Shown: piece after piece, positions 36,712-47,679 of the stretch
Layout: every line of letters starts with the position of its first letter
How positions within the stretch are numbered: the stretch's first letter is position 1
Origin: Byssochlamys sp. IMV 00236
Lineage: Eukaryota; Ascomycota; Eurotiomycetes; Eurotiales; Thermoascaceae
Assembly: GCA_001931875.2 (NCBI GenBank)
Contig: MSJH02000810.1
Location: forward strand, 755,535 to 819,534
Reading direction: 5' to 3'
DNA length: 64,000 nucleotides
Notes under the pieces: generated by a model
The model's input: only the letters and a program-made list of their open reading frames with translations
Database searches by the model: none
Told to the model about the DNA's origin: nothing
Made by a program: the position numbers and the translations under genes

Positions 36712-37890
36712 GGTGCCTGTGCAAAAACAAACCCGGGTCTACACTGCAGCCAGGACAAAAAAACAAAGTGGAAAACCGCAGAGGGGCGGAGCAAAGTCCC
36801 AGAGCACCGGATATGAAGCTTGTCCGCGTTAAAGGAGTGTGGTTGCAGGATCCAGAGGGGCGATGAATTTCAGTGTCGACGGAGAAAAGAGTTATAATGT
36901 GGAAAGGATGGTGGTTTTGTGGAATATGACGAGGTCTTGCACACCAGCGACCTTTTCCCGGGGGGGCAAAGAGAAAGTCTCCCCTTGACACACAGAAAAG
37001 GCAGAGGAGGGAGAAGGCAGCCCAGCAAGATGGAGCGTCGAAAGGGAAGAAGGAGGAAGATATTATTACAGACAAGAGACTGGCCCTGACTGGCAGACGA
37101 GAATGAATGGAGGGAGTTTAGAGATCTGGGGGGGCAGAGCGACTGACGGCCGGACATTACTGGTTGTGTCTGCTCGCGGGCGATGAATGGCTGCGGCTCC
37201 GATCGCGTCACGTGATGCCACCTGACATGGCCTTGCCAGAACAAAACAGGACACAAACACTCTCTATCTTAAGTATCTATCTATCTGGCCTCAAATGTCT
37301 CCCTTTCCCTCTACCATCTCTCCTCTCGCTGCCCTCTTCACCAGCTCCCTTGGTCTTGGAGGCCGGTGGTCGCCTTCTGTTATGGCTCTTCCCCTCCCCT
37401 CCTGTCTTTGTTTTGGTTTTGCTGCTTGGAGGTGATCCGCCCACCTGCCCTGTGCGACCGGGGCGACCGGCGGGGCTGACCCAGCGCAACACACAAAGAA
37501 AGACACATTGAAAATGGCCATGGAAGCCTCTTCAAACGCGTTAGAAGCTCTTCTCAGACCAGTATGATTCCTCTATCCGTACTCTGATATACGCTGGCCA
37601 TGATGTTCAGAGAGTACTAGTAGTACATGTTTGTTATATATATATATATATATATCACCGCATCGGGAGTAGCTGGAGATCTCTCTTCACGAGATATATA
37701 TTATCATGATCCTACTCAGTATTCCGTGGTTATAGTTAGCTAGATTTATATTCTGGCAATAAAACAGTACTGGGATTTTGTTATTTTGGCTTCCAAAGCG
37801 AAGGACACAGAGTACCTTCAGCCACATGTCTCGAAAAGAAGAGCTCCTTTTAGTTACAGCTCTACTGAAGCTTGCTTGTTATGCTCCGTT
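36712..37890. other. Intergenic: importin beta promoter and APC4 3' region
   Basis: Contains long pyrimidine/purine-rich stretches upstream of importin beta, probably promoter and 5' UTR, and a (TA)n tract at 37635-37655. Frames of about 100-160 codons on both strands here (37164-37511 plus, 36602-37075 minus) are low-complexity and are not considered genes. Confidence 0.5.
37635..37655. repeat. (TA)n microsatellite
   Basis: About ten uninterrupted TA units between importin beta and APC4. Confidence 0.9.
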
Positions 37891-40800
37891 CTAATCAGAC
37901 ATCGTCCCAGCGTCTACCTCGCCTTCATCCTCATCCTCCGGGACTTCATTGTCCAAGTCAAGAACTTCATAGCGAAGACCCTCGCCATACAACACACAGA
38001 CAACGCGGCGGCCCTTGCGTCCGTTGACGTCGACTCTGATAGGTCTTGACTTGGCACCGGCGGTGGCAAATGCATGTCGGATGCGGACTGCATGTTTGGA
38101 TTCTACCGATAGATTAACCATTGCAGCCAAAGGTACTTCGAAGCCAGGTGTGACCGATTTGGGATCAATATCCACGTAGCTCAGGGAGAAGGGTATATCC
38201 TCATTTGATCCATCGGCTGGTGCCTGGCTTGGGGAGGGCATGAAGGGGAACTCGAGGAGGTAACAAGATCCCGCTTCGGACAAGTCAGCACTCTCATTGG
38301 GGAAGCGCACGATGAACAGGTGACTCACATGTATCCGACCAGAGGACCATAATAGTATCATCCTGCACGAACTGCACTTGGCGTATGTCTCCTTCCTGTA
38401 GAGACACACCGGCGATGGACGTACCCTTCGTTGAGCTGACGCCATTAACCGTCTCTACGACGGTCCGATATATATAGACTGGAGTTATCAATCAGTAGGG
38501 TATTAAATGGAAGGGGGGTTCCTGGGTCACGAACAGGTATGTTTCGACGTCAAAGACTTTGCTGCGATGTAAACGGAGCACGAATGTTCCGCAACGGCAT
38601 CCTGCAAGCACAATCAGTAACGCGTCAAGAGGAGGTTGAATAAGGGACTCATTACATCTTGGCGCATAGTTATATCGATGACGGTCTCATCGCAGTCAGA
38701 ATGAAGAGCCAGAGGTGAGCGGTGGAGGATGCCTCGTCTTTGAGTCAACGCGATTTGTGCAAAGACCTTATCGCATTGCAGCCCCAGGCGGCTAGTGAGA
38801 TCATGTAGCTTTGGAAGCTCCAACCGGCCATCGCTCTGACTCTCCCGATGCTGCTTGCTTTGTTGAGCTAGAAGCTTCTTATATTCCTCATAAAAAGAAC
38901 CACTCTGGTCAGAAGGTGCCCATCTGCCAGCGGTAGAAGGTGCAGGTCTGATGCCTAATCCAGGAGCAGGTTGAATGAAGTCCTGCAGGGCACTTTTCGT
39001 CATAGCTCCTCGTATGTACTTTAATGTACGTTGATGATCGATCATATCGGACTTTTCTAATAGCTCTTCGAGAGTCTGAGACATCGGCTCCGCACTTTGG
39101 ATGTCAATCTCGTGCCGTAGCCACTTCGAGAAGGCAAGGAATTGCTCCAGTTCCTCATTGGTGTAGAGTAATATCTTATGCGAGAGAAGGTAGAGACAGT
39201 CAACGGTTTCCACAATCGCGTTTAGATCCTTAGTTTCAAGCCCAAGGACACCGCTCAGTTTCTGAAACTTTGACAGCCCGGTCAGTCTGCTGAGCAGGAC
39301 TAGGCTTCTTTCCAATGCTGGAAGCAGACATTCGTGAGTGAGTCTGCGGACGTTTTCGTAACCATTCTGAACAGCCTTCTCCCACCGTTTATGGCCCTGG
39401 ATATGTGTCAGCATAATCTCAACTGTATTTATACTTTGAGGGTTGTAGCATATTGGTGTACCCTTTCCGATACAATGTCCACGAGGAACTCCTTCAAGGG
39501 CTCGAAGCAATCCCCAGTAACCACAAGATGATAAAGTCCAGTCACAAAGTCACAATGGCATTTCGCCTGGAGATCATCGTTAATGCTCCGCATGAATCTA
39601 GCGGGAAGCTCCAAAGCATTCTTCCATTCCAGCTGGATCTGTCGCTGAACCTGGCCGATATACCTCAACAGATTCTGCAGCTGAGTCGTCTTCGACGCGA
39701 GCAGAGATAGATACCGGCCTGATTTCGTGATAAATCGCAGATCTAAGGTTAAGAGGCGTAAAGGAGTCGTCTTCTCGGATTCTGAACCGCGCGTTGATAT
39801 CAGCAGCGCATGCGTGGAGCTCATCGGGTGTGCGGCATGCAATAAGGGCCTGCAAGACTTCAAAACAGGATCGGGGCTCCCAAGATCAAATGATCCAATC
39901 TCAAAGCAGTCAAATATCCGGAGATGGATGGTGCCATCATCGAACCCGACCACTAGCACATCAACGGTGTCGCTAGAGGTTTTATTAGAGTGGAAAATGG
40001 CGTCCACAGACGCCCGGGAACTGAAAACATCATCACTGCGGACCAAATCAGCGCAAACAAATCTAACACGATAGCAATAGAGAAAGACAGGAAAATACTC
40101 ACTCACTTCCTGTACCTGGCAATGTACTCAGCTTTGGTAAGGAGCTTTCTACGTCTAGCATTGCCAACTCACTTGGCAAGTCAGCCTTCAGCAGATTCGC
40201 CTTGGACGGGGGCGCTTCCTGAGACAGAACACTTTCCAGAGAAAACGGAGTAGTGTTGTCTTTGAGATGGTGCCGCATAGCGTTGTAATCTGTGAAGTTG
40301 ACTCCCCACCCCAAGCAAGTGATCTTAGGGGCCTGTTCTGTAGGCCCCTCAGAACGGTCATCTTCCTGCTGTCGGGCTGGATAATGATGGATGATCTTGC
40401 CACTGTAGGAGCTCATAACGCGAATTGTATTATCTCCACATGCAACAGCAAGGAGATGCCCTGGGTATACCGTTAGACCATGAGGAAGACAAGGACCATA
40501 GGACGGTGAATCCTGAAGGAAGCGGACCACCCAATAAGAAAGACGATATAAGTCGACGAGAGCAACATAACAATGTAAAGAAGATCCAACAGGACATTGA
40601 GGAGAAGACAAACAATAATCAGAACCAAAAGAAAATCACCAAGAGAAAAACAAAACAAAAAAACCTACCATCATCCTTCCACTTAAGCCTCCTGACCTCT
40701 CCCTTCCCATCCTCCTCGTCTTCATCATCGTCATAATCAAAGTACGCGTCCCCACCTCGAAACGAACCGCCAAATACCTTCTGCCCATTTAGACGAAACA

Positions 40801-40951
40801 CATGCAATTGCTCGTCCTGCGAAGCTAGCGCGACAAGGTCCATCGTCGGACAGTACACGAGGGAGTCCGGTTTGCATTTTGCCGGCAGCGTCTTCTCCGC
40901 GACGGCGGTCAGCCGCGGCTGGCTGCGCATAAGATGATGGCCTTCGTCCAT
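37891..40951 (-). CDS. apc4: Anaphase-promoting complex subunit 4 (APC4)
   Basis: Scaffold subunit of the APC/C ubiquitin ligase, needed for mitotic progression. The N-terminal WD40-type ANAPC4 domain is seen in CPTMDLVALASQDEQLHVF, then after an unusually long intron (about 200 bp, ending near 40466) HLLAVACGDNTIRVMSSYSG and later VDVLVVGFDDGTIHLRIFD. The middle ANAPC4 long domain follows: RYIGQVQRQIQLEWKNALEL, then LSRLTGLSKFQKLSGVLGL and YTNEELEQFLAFSKWLRHEI. The C-terminal exon ends in a very acidic tail (PEDEDEGEVDAG) with stop at 37891. Start ATG 40951 opens the frame. Several introns; their exact ends near 38600 and 38300 were not resolved. Complete housekeeping gene. Confidence 0.88.
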
Positions 40952-41391
40952 GTTTGTGGCGGAGGACAGCCTGTCAGTGAGGATTTTATTATTTCGTTCT
41001 CATTGTTACTGTCTTTTCTTCCACTGCTGGGATGGGAATACTACAGTAGTCCTGCGGGTGGGTTGCGGGAGATGTGGGTATGGTTGTTTTTTTGCTTGGC
41101 ATGGGGTTTTCGTAGGTATGCGAAGGGTGTAATTAACTTACGGCTTGCCGAAAGTTGACTACGCCAGTACCTAGCAACGATCATCATGTAGTAGTAACTA
41201 CCTATATTTGAGCAAACTTATATTGTTCATTAGATGGATCCATGATGTCGAGCAACGAGATGCTATCTATTCTATTCTTATTACTGTACATGGGCATAAC
41301 TGTAACTCCCGGCCTTTTCGGTACATTGAAACATGAAAACAAAAACACACGCTAGCTCCGCGGCGCAAATGCCATCCAGTTATCACAACGC
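40952..41391. other. Intergenic, APC4 promoter
   Basis: About 440 bp; holds APC4 upstream sequence and the 3' region of the next gene. Nothing else seen. Confidence 0.5.
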
Positions 41392-43418
41392 CTAGCAAAC
41401 ATTATCTGCCTCCACCTGGATCACGTCCCCTAAGTAACTCAGTTCATCCATTAATTCCTGCATGACGGAGGAGCGAGATAGAGCAGAGTCGTTGAATCGC
41501 CCTAACCTGTCATCGTCCTTATCAGTTTTCATGCCGCAGTTCTCGGTGTCGTTTCTTTGTTCTGGGAATATAGTGCCCGCTGATGAGGCGCTGTCTGGTG
41601 CTTGAGGGATGTCATCCCTCGGCCCGAAGCTGTCAAAGATCCCGGCGTGTCGCTTAAGTGTGCAATCGGGCTCTTTCGGGGTAGAAATACACAACCCGGA
41701 TATCCTCAGATCATCTGGAGTGATGAGAAGAGGCGGCAGTCCTGACGAGAATGGTAAAGCTGGAGAGCTATCCACGATCGTGGTGGTTGTGGAACACTCG
41801 GGGATTGCATCTAAAGTAGGGGTCACCGGCCCGTGAAACAAAGCGTGGCTCCGGCTGTTAGACACCCCCAGCCCGCTCGAGACGCCACTTAAAGTCGGTG
41901 AATTACGCTTATCATTGTTGAAGGTCGATGAGGACGTCATTGATGCGGGGGAAACCATCTCGGTTTCGTCATCCGTGCTCCATGCCGAGAATCGGCTCAC
42001 GGGGAGATCCTCAGCACAAGACTCGTCCGCTGAGGTCCAGTCGGAGAAATGGCTCTGCAAAACATCCATGTCCAGCGTTGCATTTTCTGAATCGAGGGCA
42101 TGCAAGGCCTCGTCCATAACCGACGAGGGGGAATTTGGCAGAGTAGGCAATCTTTTCTCGTCGGCATTATTATATGCTCGTGGGGTAGGAGTTTCGTCCG
42201 TTGCTCGAGGTGTTCTGCCAATTGAAGCTGGGAATGGAGAATGACAGCGGTAGGAGGTATCTTCAAGCTCTACATAGTCGCAATGGGGGGCGTATTTTCT
42301 GGGCGTATTAACTGTCAAGTGGTTCCCAAACGGTGATGAATCTCTGGAAATGAATTTTGCAGACCGACGATCCTGGATAGACAGTGAAGCTTGACCGTCG
42401 TTCGTGTCAAAGTGATGGCGCCGGAAGTGAAGTGTTCCCGGGGAATCAACTCCTTTGTTCGCAGGCGAGGCCTGCCTTGAGTTAGAATCAGAGGAACAGT
42501 AACCAGTTTCCGGAACCAGAAGCCACTGCTCGTCAGCACAATGTCGGTTATTCTCCCACCTGGCCGCTGGGCGACCCCTGCTCTCTTCAGCATGAGGAGA
42601 CGCGGATCGCTGCGGCGTCCAGTTTCGAAATGCATCTTTAAGTCCTCTAGATTTTGAAGGGGACACAGACCGGGCTTCTTTCCTGGCCGGTTCCTTCGAA
42701 GCGCAGAGGTCGGGGGTCGAAGAGACGCTTGCCGGCTGGGAAGCGCTCCTGTGGACAACGGCATGTAGTGGTAATGTGAGGAGTGAAGACCATATTGACA
42801 AGTCCCCTTGGGGTAGCGGAGGGGAGGTTCTCAGCCGAGGGAGCTCGGGCTTGGGAGGAGTCCTGGGGTTCATGTACTTGTCTTCGGGGTTCATTGTTCG
42901 TTGATCTGACAGCCAGGGACTGACACTGCTGTCTCGCTTATGTCTCGTCTGCGTGTCGGGAAGGATGACGGGGACGTTGAGGACATTCACTGGCTGTCCG
43001 GGAAGGAAAGGACACGAAGTTGTCACTGGCTCTGCCTCATTATAGAACTCCTCGTCGTTGTCCAACACATACTATGATAGTAAGTACATCTCCAACCCAT
43101 TCGTGACGCAGGAGAACCTACATAATACCAGTATGTTCCTCCCATTTTCAGGCCACCAGATCGTCCCGCAGACGGACTGCTCCTTGAACCATCGCAGATA
43201 ATATTGGTAAATGTGTGGCAGCCTCTCCAGTGTCCGGCGCCGATTCGTTTATCATGTTCCATGGCATAAGGCTTAGAGAAATTATCCCACGATCCTAAAA
43301 GCTGGACGGATCTGATATCGGGAGAAGTGCGACTATCACAGTTAGACAAAGTTCAAGCATTAAGTTGTCTGCAGACGTATACTCACAGGAGAAAGGTCAT
43401 CAAAGTCGTTGATGTCAT
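41392..43418 (-). CDS. Protein with N-terminal AMPK-beta-type carbohydrate-binding domain
   Basis: A 640-aa protein from three exons (43418-43387, 43332-43122, 43071-41392); the junctions restore one frame. The N-terminal about 100 residues read SVQLLGSWDNFSKPYAME, then WRGCHTFTNIICDG and GGTYWYYYVLDNDEE, an early-set/CBM48-like glycogen-binding fold as in AMPK beta and related fungal proteins. The remaining 500 residues are low-complexity, Ser/Pro/Thr-rich and probably disordered, with many SP/TP sites suggesting phosphoregulation. The extreme C-terminus (MDELSYLGDVIQVEAD) is more ordered. Orthologues are, to my knowledge, widespread in Eurotiomycetes but uncharacterised. A role in glycogen or cell-wall signalling would be speculation. 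Confidence 0.75.
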
Positions 43419-43739
43419 GTTGGAAGATGAGGTTCACAATAGAACAATTAAGAAGGATAAATAGAAAATATGGAAAATGCCGGTAATATGCCAGATTGAG
43501 AGTCAAATGAACTAAGAATATTTGGTCGCTTGTATGTCTTGGGAGCGAATGGAACGAACCACGGTCCAGCACGAGGCAACGAAGGTTTTCCGCGTATTCT
43601 TATGAGCACAGTAAGATGTCAACCTTGGGTCCGGACTGGCCTTTGGAGGCGTAAACAATTGCGTCTATTATTGTCTAGGATCCCGATCGTCATAGACGCC
43701 CAGTGCGATGTTCCGAATGGGCAGTGATCCAACAACACA

Positions 43740-44216
43740 TTGTCCCGGCCGGCCACTGACCTGGAGCCGTCTATGCTTAGACTAATACTGCAGCCACGGG
43801 TCTGCCTTGTCGTCGAATGTATGAGCCAAAGGCCGTCCGTTGGATGGGATGAGGCAGTAACCGCGCTGCTTCAGGTTTTATTAGGGATCGCTGAGGTGTA
43901 CAAGGTCTCGAGGAGATCGATAGCCAATGATAGCGTCGCTCAATGGATTCTAAGCGCCGTGATTGAGGACCAGTGGGTTCAATGTTATGGGCATGGACGC
44001 CTGCTGAATCGAACGGTGCAGTGTTCTCCCCGATGGTTCGTCGAAGACAGTCGCAGACCCCGGATGGCCCCGACAGTGTTGTTGAAGCAACTCGACGACG
44101 CCGTCCAGGTCCCTTCAAAAGATTATTATAGGAAACAAATTTCAACCATGGGCGACGATCTCACGTCACTACTGCCAGGACCGGATCTGCGGGGAACAGA
44201 CAGCCCTGAGCCCTGA
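43740..44216 (+). CDS. Unrecognised 158-codon open frame
   Basis: The frame has protein-like composition (for example SVGWDEAVTALLQVLLGIAEVYK, shortened here to WDEAVTALLQVLLGIAEVYK) and helical character in its middle, but no proper family match and no clear ATG near its start. It could be the last exon of a lost gene, or chance. No splice signals were pursued successfully. Confidence 0.2.
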   Translation: MSRPATDLEPSMLRLILQPRVCLVVECMSQRPSVGWDEAVTALLQVLLGIAEVYKVSRRSIANDSVAQWILSAVIEDQWVQCYGHGRLLNRTVQCSPRWFVEDSRRPRMAPTVLLKQLDDAVQVPSKDYYRKQISTMGDDLTSLLPGPDLRGTDSPEP

Positions 44217-45529
44217 TCCATTATTGAACTTTCCAAGCAAGCGGCCACCATATCCGAAATCAATATCGCGATCGCGAAAGCGGGACCGGAAAAGTCGCAT
44301 GGAATAATATGAGATGGAGATCTCTCCATCGATTGCGGGTCGAGGTTAACTGTTACTACTGGAGACGGCGCAAGAGGAACCCATCTTGTGCGGACGAAAG
44401 CGGTAGAGCGTGAGCATAGTCTCCGTAGTGCAGTCTAGTTTCCTCTGCTCGTCCAGATTAGCGGCCATCTCAGTCGCTGACATCTTTGGGGTGGAGCGAG
44501 CGATGGCGCATCAGCCATGATGTCTGGTGGTGTTCGTCCAGCCATGCGATGCTGCGCCCCCATCCGATTTGATGCATTCTGGACTTCAAGACAATAATAA
44601 TATTTACCGGAGTGGCCGCGAACAACAATGTTCATTGTGTCGCAAAGAGTCTGGTGTGTCATTTCGATGCCTGTTCGTCCCTGGAACGCCGCAAACGGGT
44701 TGCCGCCGAGTCTCACGCTGCACTTCCACGCGCTGCGATCAGGTCGATCCCCACTGTTGAAACAAGATGAATTCCCCCAACCAGAACGACAGCCCAAGAA
44801 TAGCCCGAACACTGATCAGCCTCCGGTGACGCTCCGGGCCAAACCGAAAGCCAGGGGTAATCGAATCAGCGTGTGCCTCAAGAGATCTCAACGTGGCGAC
44901 GAGGCCACTGCAGGAACAGCTGGAGCGCTAGCAGCAGGCTATCGACGAGGATTTTCTCGGGGGTCTGTAAGTTGTATTGCTGTTCTTTGGAGTTTCAGCT
45001 AGCTGCACATCGGTTCACGAAACTAACTTGCATTCCTTTGTCGGAGATCCCCATCAACTAATCAGGTCAATTCGCCATGGTTCGTTCACCTGAGGCTCTT
45101 CAGATTAACTTTCTCCTTTCTTCGCGAACACTTTTCTCTCGCGAAGTGGCCTAGACCGCAAGGAGCGGCGCAAGGGAGTCGCTAAAGTTGTTTCAGCACA
45201 GTTGTGCAGGCCCCTCGCCTCGCTGAGCCTGATCGGCGGCAAATCCGATGGCTACAAATTCCAACAATATCAAACCATCAAACTCGCGAGTACAGCTGTT
45301 ACATAGTATCTGGCGGTGTATGTGACTGCCGTGTTTCATCCCAGAGTCTAATAGCTACAACTTCGAGGATATTCCGTGGCTTCCTACGATTAAACCGCAA
45401 CCAAGAGAATGGTAAGACTATATGGACAACGTTGCTATTGGACGGATTTGATACAAGCTGCAAGCCGTCCCTTGTCCTGGCTATCACTTCGATGCGAACA
45501 CAGTTCTCGTCAGCCTTGCATTTTTTTTT

Positions 45530-45543
45530 CTCTCTCTCTCTCT
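45530..45543. repeat. (CT)n microsatellite
   Basis: Seven CT units preceded by a nine-T run, in intergenic DNA. Confidence 0.85.
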
Positions 45544-45760
45544 AAATGACTATTGCACTAGCGGAGGCATTGAGCAGTTCTAGCAAGACCACCGTTCAAA
45601 GTGTTAGACCAGACCTCGATGGTCTGAAGTTCGCAGTATCCTCGCAGCGATTCTAACTTCACAACGTCCCGTTCGTAACCGTGAGAAGATAGAAATTGCT
45701 TGTCGAAGGCCCAGAATCTCACGCAAATCATGAACGTTATAAGTCCTCGAGTGGACGAGT

Positions 45761-46754
45761 TCAATGGGTGGCTTTCCGTTTATCGTACTTCTTATGAACC
45801 GCTCCGATGACGACCTGTACAGGGACATTTAGCAAACCCTCGCAGTATGTAGGATATATTAAAATCCTTTACCTTCAGGATCCCTTCTCCACTCAACGAT
45901 TGGCCTCTGTCTCCCCTCCAGGGAACGGTATCAACGATATCACGTATATTTTCGTTTTGAACTTTATGCTCTAGTTCATCATCGAGTTCTTCGAGATATC
46001 TGCGGGCCGCCTCATCATTCCCAATTTGAAAAAACTGAATGCCCACCTGCCAAGGCACAGCCCTGCACTTATCTAGTCGCTTAGCAGCGTCCACAATGAC
46101 ACTTTCCGCATCATCTGTGAACTCGCCATCAGTGATGGCAATGATGTTCAAAGGCCGTACGGCGAGCGCAGGATCGCGCAACGCCCCGACATCATCTGTA
46201 GCGGCTGCCATCTTCTCCACCCTCCCCAGATAGGGCTGTAGGATCTGAAGAAGGCGTTTCCCATATGGCGTGGGTCCATATGGTGCCACGGAATGGAAGA
46301 TATTCCTGACACCCTCTGCGGTTTTGACATTCAGGTAGGCCCCTCCATGGGACCTATCTCTCGCATTCCGATGGTTAAGGAAGTAGATATCGATCCCATC
46401 GGGATCAAACTGTGTGCAGACCGGCGCAATCGCTGAGATCGCTTGTTCTGCCTCTTGCCAGCGCCATCCTGTCATACTTGAACTGTCGTCCACAACAAAA
46501 ATGGTGTCGAACTCTTTGAGAAATGCATATGGAGAATCAGCGCTAATCCCATTATTGGCGGAAAGGTGGTTCATTGCTGGGAATTTCGTCCCCGCTGGAA
46601 GTACTTCAGAGTATGGGGGAGGCGTCCAGAGATCGCTACCATGGTGGCTGGTACTGGAAGACCGGTTCGCAAGGTCTCGTGCTACGAGAGGGTTCTCTGA
46701 GGAGCCAACTTGACCGTGTCTCGAGCGCTGTGATGTAGAATGTCGGTGTCCCAT
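45761..46754 (-). CDS. von Willebrand factor A domain protein
   Basis: A 311-aa fungal vWA protein from two exons, 46754-45873 and 45814-45761, with a 58-bp GT-AG intron that carries the frame into a short terminal exon ending KKYDKRKATH. The vWA core starts near residue 82 (DTIFVVDDSSSMTG) with a DxSxS metal-ion (MIDAS) motif intact, followed by the GGAYLNVKTAEGVRNIF region, a Thr in GPTPYGKRL, and NIIAITDGEF with the conserved Asp. The N-terminal 60 residues are polar with PPPYSEV, a PPxY-like motif known to bind WW domains or Nedd4-type ligases. Such cytosolic vWA proteins are common in Aspergillus; function unknown. If the intron is ignored, the last 17 residues differ. Confidence 0.82.
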
Positions 46755-47679
46755 TCTCAGATAGGATCTGAGTATCCTGGATGAAATAGCGCCGATAAAA
46801 GTGCTTGACAGAATCTGTATCTCTCAGAGAAAGCCAGTGTCATCAGTATGATTGAAATTAAATAGCAACATACATGTTAAGGACACAGTGAATAGAGACG
46901 TACCGATGGATGAATATCCTTGTGACATAACAGGAAGGAGGCAACGGAGGGAATGTGCCGCTGTGTTTTGAAAGTCAAGATGAAGTCAAGCTGAAGTTAC
47001 CACTCAATGAGTCCATCGCAAGCAGTAATTATCGATTCTTTCAAGTTCATTTAAATATCCCATCATGGATGAAAGGCTTCCTCGACACATATACTTCATT
47101 CTTTGTTAGGCTCCTAGTTTTCAAGGATGCCTTACAATCCTCCCCCGCAGCCGCATTTGGTTGAACCAAGGTCCATTCATGGCACAAACACAGCGGTCCG
47201 TAGACGCTAATATACGACGTGTGAAACTTCTGAACTCCAATTGAGCCTCATCTTCTAAACTGCTGTCGAGTTGTTTGTGAAATAAAGTAGGGGCACCGCC
47301 GGATGCTGCAGCTCATACTTGCACAGCCCAGCGAAGTGTGCCTCGGTATCTCCAATCCACCAATCAACGGGCTCGGGTTTTTCTCGTGTTCAGGCGCAGC
47401 CATGATATCTAATGCAGTGTTCTACAGTCTGACTATAATTCGGCTCCAGTGCGCCTAGGTGTGATCAACGCCGTCTTATTTGAAGGGAAGACGAGGTTCA
47501 GAGGAATAGCTCTGTAAGTCTCACTCAAAGTGGCATTGCATTAGAAGCAATAGCCTCTCAACAATAGCGCAAGTCGTCACCCATTGTGCAAAGGCTGGCT
47601 AATCATGATAATCCTCAAAAGACTCTTCCCGGTAATATCTGGGCTCGATTTGTGTGCAATATAGGGTTTAGCGACTAAT
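46755..47679. other. Intergenic at the left border of the metabolite cluster
   Basis: About 925 bp with the vWA upstream region and the 3' region of the regulator. No gene seen. Confidence 0.45.

Larger units (their letters stand above)
43419..45760. other. Gene-poor interval
   Basis: About 2.3 kb between the carbohydrate-binding protein and the vWA gene. One plus-strand frame at 43740-44216 (listed separately) is the only long one without low complexity. Otherwise short frames, a T-run at 45521-45529 and a (CT)n tract. Confidence 0.45.

Noticed and set aside
37164..37511. 115-codon frame upstream of importin beta
   Set aside because: Encoded by pyrimidine-rich promoter sequence; low-complexity Leu/Pro product.
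44628..45002. A second zinc-cluster regulator near 44.7 kb
   Set aside because: Basic and Cys-containing stretches occur but the Cys spacing does not match Zn2Cys6 or C2H2.
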